Source: Lachnospiraceae bacterium UBA7182 (GTDB lineage Bacteria; Bacillota; Clostridia; Lachnospirales; Lachnospiraceae). From it: a stretch of 48,895 nucleotides of DNA. The translations under genes were made by a program, and so were the position numbers. The stretch covers positions 1 through 48,895 of the forward strand of contig DKVI01000003.1 in the NCBI GenBank assembly GCA_002491115.1. Reading direction: 5' to 3'. This document shows, piece after piece, positions 15,187 through 24,428 of the stretch (position 1 is its first letter; the number at the start of each line of letters is the position of its first letter). A model generated the notes under the pieces. That model made no database searches. It was not told where the DNA came from and saw only the letters and a list, made by a program, of their open reading frames with translations.

Positions 15187-16719
15187 CTATTTTCCGTAGC
15201 TGATATATAAGCTTATATTTCCACCCACACCGTCCACACTCCCTCTGGACGTATACTGCCAGATCTCATACGGCCCGGTGTAAGTAACTTCCGGATTATA
15301 CTGCACAAGCCACAAAGGAAAACTTTCAAGGTACTCCATCTTCAGACAATGAGCCATCCAGTCTTTCTCTGCGCAGAGCATGAAAGCATATCCCGCCTGT
15401 CGAAGGGAGCTTTCAAATACTCTGACAAGTTCTGTTCTGTCAGCCGCGCTTAAGCCGTCCGCTCTTCCGCTGCAGGAAGGGTTTGCGTAAGACAAAGACA
15501 GGACAACCGGCCGATCAATATGATATTTCCCGGCAAGCTCTGCCGCCAGTTCCGCTTCCTGTACCGCCTCTTCTTTTACGACTGCCTGAGAAAACAGGTA
15601 AATTCCCACATCCATCCCCGCGGCGCGCGCTCCCGACAAATGTTCTTCCAGTTTGGAATCCAGAATCAGATCCCCGCCCGCAAAACCTCTGTAAGCGCAG
15701 CGGATCATGGCAAGTTCTATCCCGGCCGCCCGGACTTTTCTCCAGTCGATGCCGTCGTTTTGGCTGGAAACCACGATACCGGCCCTGCTTATTTTCACGC
15801 CCTCAGAATCAAACACATGGCGGATTCCCCGGATCACATGGGAGCCTTTAAGCCTTTCTCCCGATTCGTCAAAATAATATGTGTTCCCGTCGAATGTCTG
15901 CCAGCCGTGATAAATATAAGTTCCTGTGCCGACTTCCTCTTCTATCGTGACCGGCACTTTCTCCGTTATGATCCTGGTCCTTGCAACCGTCTTTACAGTA
16001 CTTTGGGTCACGGTCAGTTCTTCCACATCCTGCGGCGGCTCTGCCATGACGACTGCCTTGCGGTACAGCACGCTGTATTTATATTGCAGATTACCGTTCT
16101 CGTCCGCGACTTCCGTACACTCTATACTCTCTGTTTCAAAATCATCATAAGAACCGTCTATATTCAAAAACAAAAGCGCCAGTTCTTCGTTCTGCGAATC
16201 CAGCACAATCTCGCTGCTGCTGTATTTATACTCATACCAGATATCGTCTATACAGGCATATTTTACATGTCCTAACGAATCTGTATATTCTGTCGGAACA
16301 GCTTCTTCCACCTGTTCTTCTTTTTTCCGTCGGACAATCCGGTAAGTACTGGGATCGTTTTCATCCACCACGGACTCCACATACCTGGTCGTGGTGATCT
16401 CCTCTTTAGAGGAATCCAGAAACGCCACTGTATCCCCGGGCGGCACGTCTCCCGCATATTCGCTTTTTTGTATATCCTCCGTGGCAGTATTGACCTCGCC
16501 TTCCGTCTTCACGGCAGGCAGCTTTTTTGGTATCTCTTCCTCTTCTTCCGGTTCTTCTGTTTTTGCATCCGGCAGCAAAACCGCTGCCGGTCTGCGCTCA
16601 GGCACAGGTATTTCATCCTGCGCGCCTGTCTTTTGTAAAGTTTCTGTCTTTGCATGGCAGCCCGCCATCAGGACTGCCATACAGACAACCGCCAATAAAC
16701 AGGCTGTTCTCTCCCTCAT
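15187..16719 (-). CDS. Lipoprotein with degenerate GH25 (pseudo-muramidase) domain
   Basis: The signal peptide ends in a lipobox (VLMAGC, Cys21), so the 510-residue protein should be a membrane-anchored lipoprotein. An acidic linker (about 30-95) and an unassigned extracellular region follow. A choline-binding-like repeat lies at about 271-312 (GWQTFDGNTYYFD). A GH25 lysozyme fold covers about 314-510 (IDWRKVRAAGI, IRCAYRG, ARAAGMDVGIYLFSQA, YEIWQYTS). The catalytic acids are gone: GIDVS has become GIVVS (V316), and the D-x-E strand motif has become VVLSLS (S408, S410). It probably binds rather than cuts peptidoglycan. It sits between a PrsA-like gene (3 bp away) and pncB. Confidence 0.82.
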   Translation of the reverse strand: MRERTACLLAVVCMAVLMAGCHAKTETLQKTGAQDEIPVPERRPAAVLLPDAKTEEPEEEEEIPKKLPAVKTEGEVNTATEDIQKSEYAGDVPPGDTVAFLDSSKEEITTTRYVESVVDENDPSTYRIVRRKKEEQVEEAVPTEYTDSLGHVKYACIDDIWYEYKYSSSEIVLDSQNEELALLFLNIDGSYDDFETESIECTEVADENGNLQYKYSVLYRKAVVMAEPPQDVEELTVTQSTVKTVARTRIITEKVPVTIEEEVGTGTYIYHGWQTFDGNTYYFDESGERLKGSHVIRGIRHVFDSEGVKISRAGIVVSSQNDGIDWRKVRAAGIELAMIRCAYRGFAGGDLILDSKLEEHLSGARAAGMDVGIYLFSQAVVKEEAVQEAELAAELAGKYHIDRPVVLSLSYANPSCSGRADGLSAADRTELVRVFESSLRQAGYAFMLCAEKDWMAHCLKMEYLESFPLWLVQYNPEVTYTGPYEIWQYTSRGSVDGVGGNISLYISYGK

Positions 16720-16722
16720 CTT

Positions 16723-17874
16723 TTATTCCTCTGCTGCTCCCTCTTCCGGCTCTGCTGCAGTGTCATCCTGCCCCTGATCTTCTCCTTCAGCCGCGCTTTC
16801 TGTCTGGGCATCTTCATCCGTGCTTTCGTCCTGCACCTCATCTGCCGCCTCTGTTTCTTCTTCCGGCTCTTTCGGCACGTCAAAGATCCGCTCAAAAGTC
16901 AGCGTCTCGATCGCTTCGTCATTTGTAGTAATTTCAGCCGCTTCCTTCAACGGATCATACCATGCGCTGTAAGCTTCCTGCTCTCTCTCTGAGAGAATCG
17001 TCTCGATCTCATTCTGGGTCGCTTCCTCGTCATAGGTGCTTTCCATATAGACAATATAATACGCGTCTTCGGTCTCGATTACATCCGAAAATTCACCGTC
17101 CGCCAAAGCGTTGGCTGCGCTGAACACTGCCTCGTCCAGGAAATCGTCATTTTTACCATAAGAGGTATCGTTGGCAGTCAGTTCCTTTTCCTCTGCTGCT
17201 GCTTTTAAATCTCCGGATTCTTTTGCTTTGGCAAGAATATCTTCCATATCGGCTTTTTTCGCCGCAAGCTCGTCCTCCGTAAGCTCGGTCTCATTGCCTT
17301 CGTCATCCGTCTCGCCCTGAATCGAAGATTCCACATAAGTTATACTTTTCTGGGCCGCCTCTTCCGGGTCCACTTCCGTATCAATCGTGGCCGCCAGGTT
17401 CTCATAGGCTTTATTCCTCAAAGCCATCAGCTCCAGCACATGGGTGACGGTCGCCTCGTCCGCTGACATCGCTTTGAGCGCCGCACTGCCGTTGGCGGCA
17501 ATAAACGCTTTGGCAGCTTCCGACGCTTTATTTTTCTCTTCCTCTGTAAGAGAAACACCCAGGTCCTCCGCGTTGGCTTCCACCACATAATATTCAGAAA
17601 GAGTATCCACCACCGTATCCCGCACGGTATTTCCATAGACAGTTCCGGTTCCCATAAGGTCCTGGTTCATGTACTCTTCGCCGAAATACATGCCGTATGT
17701 GCCCTGCATCTGGGTCTGCTGGTAACGAAGATAAAAATTCACTTCTCCTAACGGTACCGATACGCCCCCAACATTTATAGCCTCCGCGGCGTTGTCCACG
17801 GTCTTAGAGCAGCCCGTAACGGCTGTCGTAAGCGCAAACAGAAGGACGAAAACGCCTGCTGTCCTTTTTTTCAT
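16723..17874 (-). CDS. PrsA-like peptidyl-prolyl isomerase lipoprotein
   Basis: The 383-residue protein has a signal peptide with a lipobox (VTGC, about residue 22) and a SurA/PrsA N-terminal helical domain (INVGGVSVPLGEVNFYLRYQQTQ). A parvulin-like region (about 175-290) includes ESGDLKAAAEE, LADGEFSDVIETEDAYYIVYM. A strongly acidic C-terminal tail (about 335-383, mostly E, D and A) is present. PrsA proteins aid folding of exported proteins outside the membrane. The parvulin active-site residues are not clearly conserved, so it may act as a chaperone only. It is a distant paralogue of the next gene upstream and part of the mfd operon. Confidence 0.82.
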   Translation of the reverse strand: MKKRTAGVFVLLFALTTAVTGCSKTVDNAAEAINVGGVSVPLGEVNFYLRYQQTQMQGTYGMYFGEEYMNQDLMGTGTVYGNTVRDTVVDTLSEYYVVEANAEDLGVSLTEEEKNKASEAAKAFIAANGSAALKAMSADEATVTHVLELMALRNKAYENLAATIDTEVDPEEAAQKSITYVESSIQGETDDEGNETELTEDELAAKKADMEDILAKAKESGDLKAAAEEKELTANDTSYGKNDDFLDEAVFSAANALADGEFSDVIETEDAYYIVYMESTYDEEATQNEIETILSEREQEAYSAWYDPLKEAAEITTNDEAIETLTFERIFDVPKEPEEETEAADEVQDESTDEDAQTESAAEGEDQGQDDTAAEPEEGAAEE

Positions 17875-17925
17875 AATACAAACCTCCTAATGGTATTTTT
17901 ATTTGATTATAATCTCTTTTTATTT

Positions 17926-18936
17926 TCAGAGCAACTCTTTTAACACAATTTTCACATCAACCTCATCCATCACTTCCTGATCTGGCTCGATCCTGGCAGA
18001 TGACTTCCACCCTTCATAGATTCTTTCATACTCTTCTCCTCTGGCCTGGTCTGTCAGATATTCCCGCCAGAATTCTGTTCCTTCCTCATCGTAGCTGCTT
18101 GTATGCTGCACCAGAAACCAGCCGTCTTCTGAGCGGATGACATCGGAGATCTCTCCCACTTTAAGAGCCCTCGCCTCTTTTAGCATGACAGGGTCCTTTG
18201 TGTCAAGCCCCTCTTTCATGCTCATACTGGATACTACCGGCATCAGGCCTTCCGCATCCGCGGCCGCTTCGAGATCTCCTGAAGCTCTTGCTTCTTCACA
18301 CAGCCTTCTGGCCTGTTCTTCCTTTTCCTTAAGTTCCTCTTCTGTAAAAGGCGTCACAGTGCCGTCATCGTCTCTTACACCGGTGGTGGAAATCAGCACA
18401 TAACAGATCCCTTCCCTTACAATATCTTCTTCGGGTATATCCGGTTCATAGGAAGCCGTCGCCGCCTCTTCTACCAAAAGGGACAGTTCTTTTTCGCAAA
18501 GCCTGTCAAATACATAGGACTCATCCGCCCCGGCAAACGCCAGGAGTTCTTTATTATAGGCTCCCATAAATTCTTCGGCCCTCTGTTTTGTCTCCTGAAG
18601 CCTGTCCTCATCCAGCGCGACCGCATATTCCTCCGCATGCTGGTTCGCCAGATGAATCCGGCAGATGATCTCCATAACCTCTTCTTTCAGCGCATCTGCC
18701 ATGGTGGTTTTGTCTTCCTCCACCTCTATGCTCCACATGTCATCCCCTAATGACTCCAGATTCGCTTTTTCCCACTGCATCTGGTTCATCCGCACATAAA
18801 AGTTCCACTCTTTTAAGGAGACGGCCTCTCCGTTGATCGTAAAAGCCGTCTTTGCCTCCCCGTCAGCGGCGGATTTCCCGCATCCGCACAGACCAAGGCA
18901 GATCATCAGAACCGCTGTCAGTATCTTACCTCCCAT
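17926..18936 (-). CDS. PrsA/SurA-like lipoprotein, second copy
   Basis: The start is MGGKILTAVL (ATG 18936), seven bases after AAGGAGG; an ATG two codons earlier is too close to that site. The 336-residue product has a lipobox (LCGC, about residue 19), then FTINGEAVSLKEWNFYVRMNQMQ, which aligns with the neighbouring PrsA-like protein. A C-terminal parvulin-like part (ALKVGEISDVIRSEDGWFLVQH) follows. The gene starts 12 bp after mfd and its ribosome site overlaps the mfd stop. Two adjacent SurA-type lipoproteins directly after mfd suggest an old duplication. Isomerase activity cannot be judged from the sequence. Confidence 0.82.
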   Translation of the reverse strand: MGGKILTAVLMICLGLCGCGKSAADGEAKTAFTINGEAVSLKEWNFYVRMNQMQWEKANLESLGDDMWSIEVEEDKTTMADALKEEVMEIICRIHLANQHAEEYAVALDEDRLQETKQRAEEFMGAYNKELLAFAGADESYVFDRLCEKELSLLVEEAATASYEPDIPEEDIVREGICYVLISTTGVRDDDGTVTPFTEEELKEKEEQARRLCEEARASGDLEAAADAEGLMPVVSSMSMKEGLDTKDPVMLKEARALKVGEISDVIRSEDGWFLVQHTSSYDEEGTEFWREYLTDQARGEEYERIYEGWKSSARIEPDQEVMDEVDVKIVLKELL

Positions 18937-18948
18937 TCCCATTCCTCC

Positions 18949-21900
18949 TTAAGTCTCCCGCAGGATTTCCATCTTTTCCAGCACGTTCGCCGTCAACTCC
19001 AGAAGATCTACTGTCTTTTTCCCCGCGTTTCTTATGGTATAGATGAACTGGGTTGGAGCCGTCTTTTTAAAAGTCATGGCTCCGTCCATCTGCCGGATCA
19101 GTTCCGGTATATGCTCCAGGCTGATCCTTGCCTTTTCATACATGGTAAATATGATCCTGTCCTTCCTTCCCTGCACTTCCTTCATATACAGACTGTGAGC
19201 CCTGCTTCTAAGCTCTGTAATCCTGAGCAGATTTAAAACAGACCTGGGCGGTTCCCCGAACCGGTCAATCAGTTCCTCCAGCATATCGTCCCGTTCTGCT
19301 TCGTTTTCCACCGCCGCAATCCTTTTATAAATATCCAGCTTTAAACTCTCATTTCGTATATAGCTGTCGGGAATAAAAGCATCGATCTGCAGGTCTGCTA
19401 CCGTCTCAAAATCCTCTTCCATTTCCCGGCCGCTGCCTTTGATCCGGCGCACCGCTTCATTGAGCATCTTGCAGTACAGGTTATACCCCACTGCCTGCAT
19501 ATGGCCATGCTGGCGCTGCCCTAAGAGGGTTCCTGCCCCCCGGATCTCCATATCCCGCATGGCGATCTTGAATCCGCTCCCCAGGTCTGAATACTCCCGG
19601 ATCGCATGCAGTCTCTTTTCCGCCACCTCTTTTAACATCTTATCTTTTTTATACAGAAGAAACGCATAGGCAGTCCGGTTAGAACGGCCCACTCTTCCCC
19701 TGAGCTGATAGAGCTGGGACAGCCCCATGCGGTCCGCGTCCTGGATGATGATGGTATTGACGTTGGAGATATCCATGCCTGTCTCAATGATGGTGGTGGA
19801 CACCAGCACATCAATCTCTCCTTCTATAAACCGGTACATGATCCGCTCCAGTTCATGCTCCCGCATCTGCCCGTGGGCAAAAGCCACATTTGCCTCCGGC
19901 GCCAGTTTCTGAATCCGCTCCGCCACATCCGCGATGGTTTCCACCCGGTTATATACATAGTAGACCTGCCCTTCTCTGGCAAGCTCCCGATGGACCGCCG
20001 CGCGCACCATCTCATCATCGTATTCACAGACATACGTCTGCACCGGCATACGGTCAATGGGCGGCTCTTCCAGAACACTCATGTCCCGTATGCCTGCCAG
20101 GCTCATATGAAGCGTACGGGGAATGGGAGTAGCGCTTAAAGAAAGCACATCCACATTGGTTTTCAGTTTTTTGATCTTTTCCTTGTCCGCCACACCGAAT
20201 CGTTGTTCCTCATCAATAATCAGAAGTCCCAGGTCTTTATATTCCACATCCCTGGACAAAACCCTGTGGGTCCCGATTACAATATCCACCAGGCCTTTTT
20301 TCAGGTCCGTAAGCGTCTTCTTCTGCTGCGCAGGCGTACGGAAACGGCACAAAAGATCGATCCGAACCGGAAACTCTTTCATACGCTGTACAAATGTATT
20401 GTAATGCTGCTGGGCCAGAATCGTCGTCGGTACCAGGTAGACCACCTGACGGCTTTCCTGGACTGCCTTGAAGGCTGCCCGGATCGCCACCTCGGTCTTT
20501 CCGTATCCCACATCTCCGCAGATCAGCCGGTCCATGATCCGGTCGCTCTCCATATCCCGCTTTGTATCCTGGATGGCTTTTTGCTGATCCTCTGTCTCTT
20601 CATAAGGAAACAGTTCTTCAAACTCCTTTTGCCATACTGTATCAGGACCGTATACATACCCTTTTTCCGACTGGCGTACCGCATACAGTTCCACCAGGTC
20701 CCTGGCGATCTCCTGAACGGCGCCTCTGACCTTTGATTTGGTTTTCTTCCAGTCCTGGCCGCCCAGCGTATTCAGTTTCGGAATCTTCTGGGCATCCGCG
20801 CTTCCGTATTTTTGAAGAGCATCCGACTGAGTCGCCAGAATATACAGGCAGGCTCCCTTGCTGTATTCGATCTTCATATAGTCTTTTGCGGTCTTGTCCA
20901 CAGTGATCTTTTCGATTCCCCGATAGATCCCCAGGCCGTGGTTCTCGTGAACCACATAATCCCCTATGGTCAAATCCGTAAAACTGCTGATCTTACGTCC
21001 TTCATAAACTTTATGTTTTTTCTTTTTTTTCTTTTCCCTGCCGAACACATCCGTCTCGGAGATGACCGCGAAACGGATCATCGGATACTCATAGCCTCTG
21101 CACACGTTCCCGTGTACCACCATGATCTCTCCCGGACCGGCTACTCTTGCGGGATCTTCACTGTAAAAGGCATTCAGCTGTTCCGCCAGCAGATCATCCG
21201 CCAGCCGCTTTCCTCTGGTCCTCGAGGCGCACAGAAGAACGACACGGTACTTTTCTTTCTTCCACCGAAGCAGGTCTTTGACCAGAAGGTCAAAGTGGTT
21301 GTTATAGGACTGAATCGATCGGGTCTCCAGGCGGTAACGATGGTTAAATTCCATCCTTTTATCGATGGTTTCCAGCGTGCCCAAAGACACCCCCCTCATC
21401 CGGTTGAGCTTCAAAATGATCTGTTCGCAGGGGAATATCTCTTCCTCCTGATCAGGCTTAATCTGTCCTTTTTCGAGCCGGTTTTCAAAATTCTGCCTGT
21501 ATTCTTTTTCCACCGTCTCCCCCCGTTCCAAAAGACGGTTGGATTCATCCAGAAACAGGACAGAATCCAAAGTCTGAATATAAGCAAGGAGACTTACCCC
21601 CTGACAATGGTGTTCTCCCGGGCTTAATTCCGCAGCCGGATACAGAAGGATATGATCCAGATTTTCCATGGAACGCTGACTCTCGGGGTCAAAGCTTCGG
21701 ATCGAATCCACCTCGTCATCCCAGAGTTCGACTCGCACAGGAGATTCCTCTGTTAAAGGATAGATATCCAGGATTCCACCCCGGATGGCAAACTGTCCCG
21801 GAAGTTCCACCTGCCCGGTTCTTTCATAACCCATCTGTGTCAGTTTCAGCTTCATGGCGTCCATTTCAAGGACGCTGTCCGTCCCCACTGAAAGCGTAAG

Positions 21901-22302
21901 CTCATTCAGCTTGTCAGGCGGCAGCAAAGGATCCATACAGCCGTCCAGCGTTGTAATGATCGTTCCCCTGGACGTCTCCAAAAGCCGGCTAAGCGCTGTA
22001 ATCCGCTGGCGCAGCAATTCATTTCCCTGAATATCCGCATGAAAGAACAGGAAATCTTTTGCAGGATAATAGAACACCTCTTCATCCAGCGTTCTGTACT
22101 CCTCATAGATTTCCTTTGCCTTCAGTTCATTGTATGTTAGAATCAGCTTTACCGGCCAGTCATGGCCAAGACTGTACATCAGGTGCGTTTTCTGAGATTC
22201 CACACAGCCTGTGACCAGCGTAAGCCCGCTTTCCTTTTTCAGTTTTTCTTTTATCTGTACAAAAGTCTCCAGTTCCGACAGCGGTTCATAAAAAGTATTC
22301 AT
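18949..22302 (-). CDS. mfd: Transcription-repair coupling factor
   Basis: Mfd removes stalled RNA polymerase at DNA lesions and recruits UvrA. The 1117-residue product is full length: N-terminal UvrB-like region, the RNA-polymerase-interacting domain (about 440-510, GDYVVHENHGLGIY), and helicase motor (GDVGYGKTEVA Walker A, IIDEEQRFG DEEQ box, SATPIPRTL, QLRGRVGRS). The C-terminal TRCF domain begins near IDAFIPDSYI. It starts 9 bp after pth (AGGAG site), as in many Bacillota. Two large frames on the opposite strand here are shadows of this gene. Confidence 0.98.
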   Translation of the reverse strand: MNTFYEPLSELETFVQIKEKLKKESGLTLVTGCVESQKTHLMYSLGHDWPVKLILTYNELKAKEIYEEYRTLDEEVFYYPAKDFLFFHADIQGNELLRQRITALSRLLETSRGTIITTLDGCMDPLLPPDKLNELTLSVGTDSVLEMDAMKLKLTQMGYERTGQVELPGQFAIRGGILDIYPLTEESPVRVELWDDEVDSIRSFDPESQRSMENLDHILLYPAAELSPGEHHCQGVSLLAYIQTLDSVLFLDESNRLLERGETVEKEYRQNFENRLEKGQIKPDQEEEIFPCEQIILKLNRMRGVSLGTLETIDKRMEFNHRYRLETRSIQSYNNHFDLLVKDLLRWKKEKYRVVLLCASRTRGKRLADDLLAEQLNAFYSEDPARVAGPGEIMVVHGNVCRGYEYPMIRFAVISETDVFGREKKKKKKHKVYEGRKISSFTDLTIGDYVVHENHGLGIYRGIEKITVDKTAKDYMKIEYSKGACLYILATQSDALQKYGSADAQKIPKLNTLGGQDWKKTKSKVRGAVQEIARDLVELYAVRQSEKGYVYGPDTVWQKEFEELFPYEETEDQQKAIQDTKRDMESDRIMDRLICGDVGYGKTEVAIRAAFKAVQESRQVVYLVPTTILAQQHYNTFVQRMKEFPVRIDLLCRFRTPAQQKKTLTDLKKGLVDIVIGTHRVLSRDVEYKDLGLLIIDEEQRFGVADKEKIKKLKTNVDVLSLSATPIPRTLHMSLAGIRDMSVLEEPPIDRMPVQTYVCEYDDEMVRAAVHRELAREGQVYYVYNRVETIADVAERIQKLAPEANVAFAHGQMREHELERIMYRFIEGEIDVLVSTTIIETGMDISNVNTIIIQDADRMGLSQLYQLRGRVGRSNRTAYAFLLYKKDKMLKEVAEKRLHAIREYSDLGSGFKIAMRDMEIRGAGTLLGQRQHGHMQAVGYNLYCKMLNEAVRRIKGSGREMEEDFETVADLQIDAFIPDSYIRNESLKLDIYKRIAAVENEAERDDMLEELIDRFGEPPRSVLNLLRITELRSRAHSLYMKEVQGRKDRIIFTMYEKARISLEHIPELIRQMDGAMTFKKTAPTQFIYTIRNAGKKTVDLLELTANVLEKMEILRET

Positions 22303-22311
22303 TCACTGCTC

Positions 22312-22872
22312 CTAATTATAATCATTCATCGCGCGGTCTGGTCCTTCGGTCAGGACCGAGACGGCGGCCGAAACGGCATACGCATAAACTTCTGACATTA
22401 CTTTCATATCTTCTTTAGAAAAATGCCCCAGGACATAATCCGCCAGATCATATCCCTCAGGCTTCTCTCCAATCCCTATTTTGATCCGCATAAAAGCCTG
22501 TGTCCCAAGGTGTCCGATGATGCTTTTCACACCGTTATGCCCTCCGGCACTTCCCTTTTTCCGAATCCTGATCTGCCCGGGCGGCAAAGATATATCGTCA
22601 TAAATGACTAAAAGCTCCGTTTCCGGGTCCGTTTTATAGAAGCTGACGGCTTCCTGTATACTCTCTCCGCTTACATTCATAAATGTCTGCGGTTTCATCA
22701 GGAAGACTTTATTTCCCTCAATCATACCGACGCCGCAGACCGCTTTATGCTTTTTCAGATTCATATCTATATGATATTGATCTGCCAGCCGGTCAATCAC
22801 CTGAAAACCGGCATTGTGCCTTGTCTTTTCGTATTTCTTTCCCGGATTTCCCAGGCCTGCGATCACAAACAT
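22312..22872 (-). CDS. pth: Peptidyl-tRNA hydrolase
   Basis: Pth recycles peptidyl-tRNA released from stalled ribosomes. The 186-residue protein shows IAGLGNPGKKYEKTRHNAGF with the catalytic His19, FLMKPQTFMNVSG, VIYDDISLP with the acidic partner, and GSAGGHNGVKSI. The length is normal. It heads the mfd operon and is separated from spoVG by a strong terminator. The pth-mfd order is conserved in Bacillota. Confidence 0.97.
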   Translation of the reverse strand: MFVIAGLGNPGKKYEKTRHNAGFQVIDRLADQYHIDMNLKKHKAVCGVGMIEGNKVFLMKPQTFMNVSGESIQEAVSFYKTDPETELLVIYDDISLPPGQIRIRKKGSAGGHNGVKSIIGHLGTQAFMRIKIGIGEKPEGYDLADYVLGHFSKEDMKVMSEVYAYAVSAAVSVLTEGPDRAMNDYN

Positions 22873-22955
22873 GTCTTTATCCTGCCTTTTTTCGCTTTTT
22901 TGCCATTATGTATTTTACATGACCGGACAGCATTTTGCAAGACCGCAATTGACCG

Positions 22956-23000
22956 GACCGATAAAAAGCCTGCGGCTTAACCGCAGGCTTTTTATCGGTC
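22956..23000. terminator. Bidirectional-looking terminator after spoVG
   Basis: Two perfect 20-bp arms (22956-22975 and 22981-23000) flank a five-base loop and contain AAAAA/TTTTT tracts. The hairpin directly abuts the spoVG stop and should end the glgC-glgD-spoVG transcript before pth. Confidence 0.9.
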
Positions 23001-23273
23001 TTACTCACCGGAGGCTTCCGCAACCGCTTCCTCATACTTTTCCAGTATGATCTTTTGTATGGAATCTCTTGCGGAAGAATTGATCGGATGAGCGATGTCA
23101 CGGTACTCACCGTCGGATGCCTTACGGCTTGGCATCGCGATGAACAGTCCTTTTTCACCTTCGATGACTTTGATATCATGAACCACAAACTCATCGTCAA
23201 TCGTGATGGACACCACCGCTTTCATTTTGCCTTCCCTGGCAACTTTCCGAATGCGCACGTCAGTGATCTTCAT
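23001..23273 (-). CDS. spoVG: Septation/sporulation regulator SpoVG
   Basis: SpoVG is a small RNA/DNA-binding protein that influences sporulation, septation and virulence in Bacillota. The 90-residue product starts MKITDVRIRK and contains FVVHDIKVIEG, LFIAMPSRK and DIAHPINSSAR, the conserved nucleic-acid-binding face. Its ribosome site (AGGAGGG) is strong. It lies 36 bp downstream of glgD and is followed by a perfect terminator. Confidence 0.97.
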   Translation of the reverse strand: MKITDVRIRKVAREGKMKAVVSITIDDEFVVHDIKVIEGEKGLFIAMPSRKASDGEYRDIAHPINSSARDSIQKIILEKYEEAVAEASGE

Positions 23274-23309
23274 AATAATTCCCTCCTGTATCCCTTAATA
23301 TTGCAGGGC

Positions 23310-24428
23310 CTACATGATATATCTCTCGTTTTTTTCCATAACGATCTTCACGCTGTCCTCTCCGACAAACCGCGAATTGGCACGGATTGTATCTCTGCTC
23401 TCCACGATGCAGTTCTCAATATAGGTATTGTCCCCCAGATACACATCATTTAAAATGACCGAGTTTTTTATCACACAGTTGTTTCCCACGAATACTTTTT
23501 TGAACAGGACGGAATCTTCCACTGTGCCGTTGATAATACATCCGCTGGCCACCAGGCTGTTCCTTACATGAGAACCGGCATTAAACTTCGCAGGCGGAAG
23601 ATCCTGTACTTTAGAATATATCTCAGGATGGTCCGCAAGGAAGTACTTACGCACTTCGGGTTTCAGAAAATCCATATTGGTCTGATAATAGGACTCCACA
23701 GAAGAGATACTGTTCCAGTATTCGTTTGTTTTGTAAGCGTAAATTTTCTTGACGTTTTTATAACGTACCAGTATATCGCGGACAAAATCATAGCGGTCTT
23801 CCAGGGCACACCTTTCGATCAGCTCGATCAGCTGGCGGCGCCGGATAATGTAGATTCCGCAGGAAATCAGATGGGAATCCGTCATCATGGGCTTTTCCTC
23901 CATGTCGGTAACCCGTCCGTTCTCATCGGACTTCAACACGCCGAAGCGGCTCATATCCGTGCCTTCAGGCATCTCTTTACAGACAACCGTAATGTCCGCT
24001 TTCCTCTCTATATGATACTCCAGGACTTTATTATAATCCATCTTATAAACACCGTCTCCGGAAACAATGACCACATAAGGCTCATGGCTCTGCTTTAACC
24101 AGTCCAGGTTCTGGTAGATGGAGTCCGCTGTCCCACGGTACCAGAAATTGTTGTCCGTCGTGATGGTAGGGGTAAATATATAAAGCCCTCCCTGCTTTCT
24201 GCCAAAGTCCCACCATTTGGAAGAACTTAAATGTTCGTTTAAGGAGCGGGAATTGTACTGCGTCAGCACCGCCACCTTCTGTACATGGGAGTTTGACATA
24301 TTGCTTAAGGAAAAATCGATACTCCGGTAACTGCCCGCCACCGGCATGGCCGCAATGGCACGCTTGCTGGACAGTTCCCTCATCCTGTGATTGTTCCCGC
24401 CAGCTAAAATGATTCCTATTGCTCTCAT
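23310..24428 (-). CDS. glgD: Glucose-1-phosphate adenylyltransferase regulatory subunit
   Basis: GlgD is the non-catalytic partner of GlgC in Bacillota glycogen synthesis. The 372-residue product keeps the nucleotidyltransferase fold (IILAGGNNHRM, VIVSGDGVYKMDY) and a C-terminal left-handed beta-helix (SLVASGCIINGTVEDSVLF). It lacks the RLGVLT-type glycine-rich motif of the active enzyme; the equivalent stretch is RMRELS. It overlaps glgC by four bases (ATGA), indicating coupled translation for a hetero-oligomer. Confidence 0.95.
   Translation of the reverse strand: MRAIGIILAGGNNHRMRELSSKRAIAAMPVAGSYRSIDFSLSNMSNSHVQKVAVLTQYNSRSLNEHLSSSKWWDFGRKQGGLYIFTPTITTDNNFWYRGTADSIYQNLDWLKQSHEPYVVIVSGDGVYKMDYNKVLEYHIERKADITVVCKEMPEGTDMSRFGVLKSDENGRVTDMEEKPMMTDSHLISCGIYIIRRRQLIELIERCALEDRYDFVRDILVRYKNVKKIYAYKTNEYWNSISSVESYYQTNMDFLKPEVRKYFLADHPEIYSKVQDLPPAKFNAGSHVRNSLVASGCIINGTVEDSVLFKKVFVGNNCVIKNSVILNDVYLGDNTYIENCIVESRDTIRANSRFVGEDSVKIVMEKNERYIM

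Noticed and set aside
20812..21627. 271-codon plus-strand frame
   Set aside because: Antisense shadow of mfd, which is intact over its full length.
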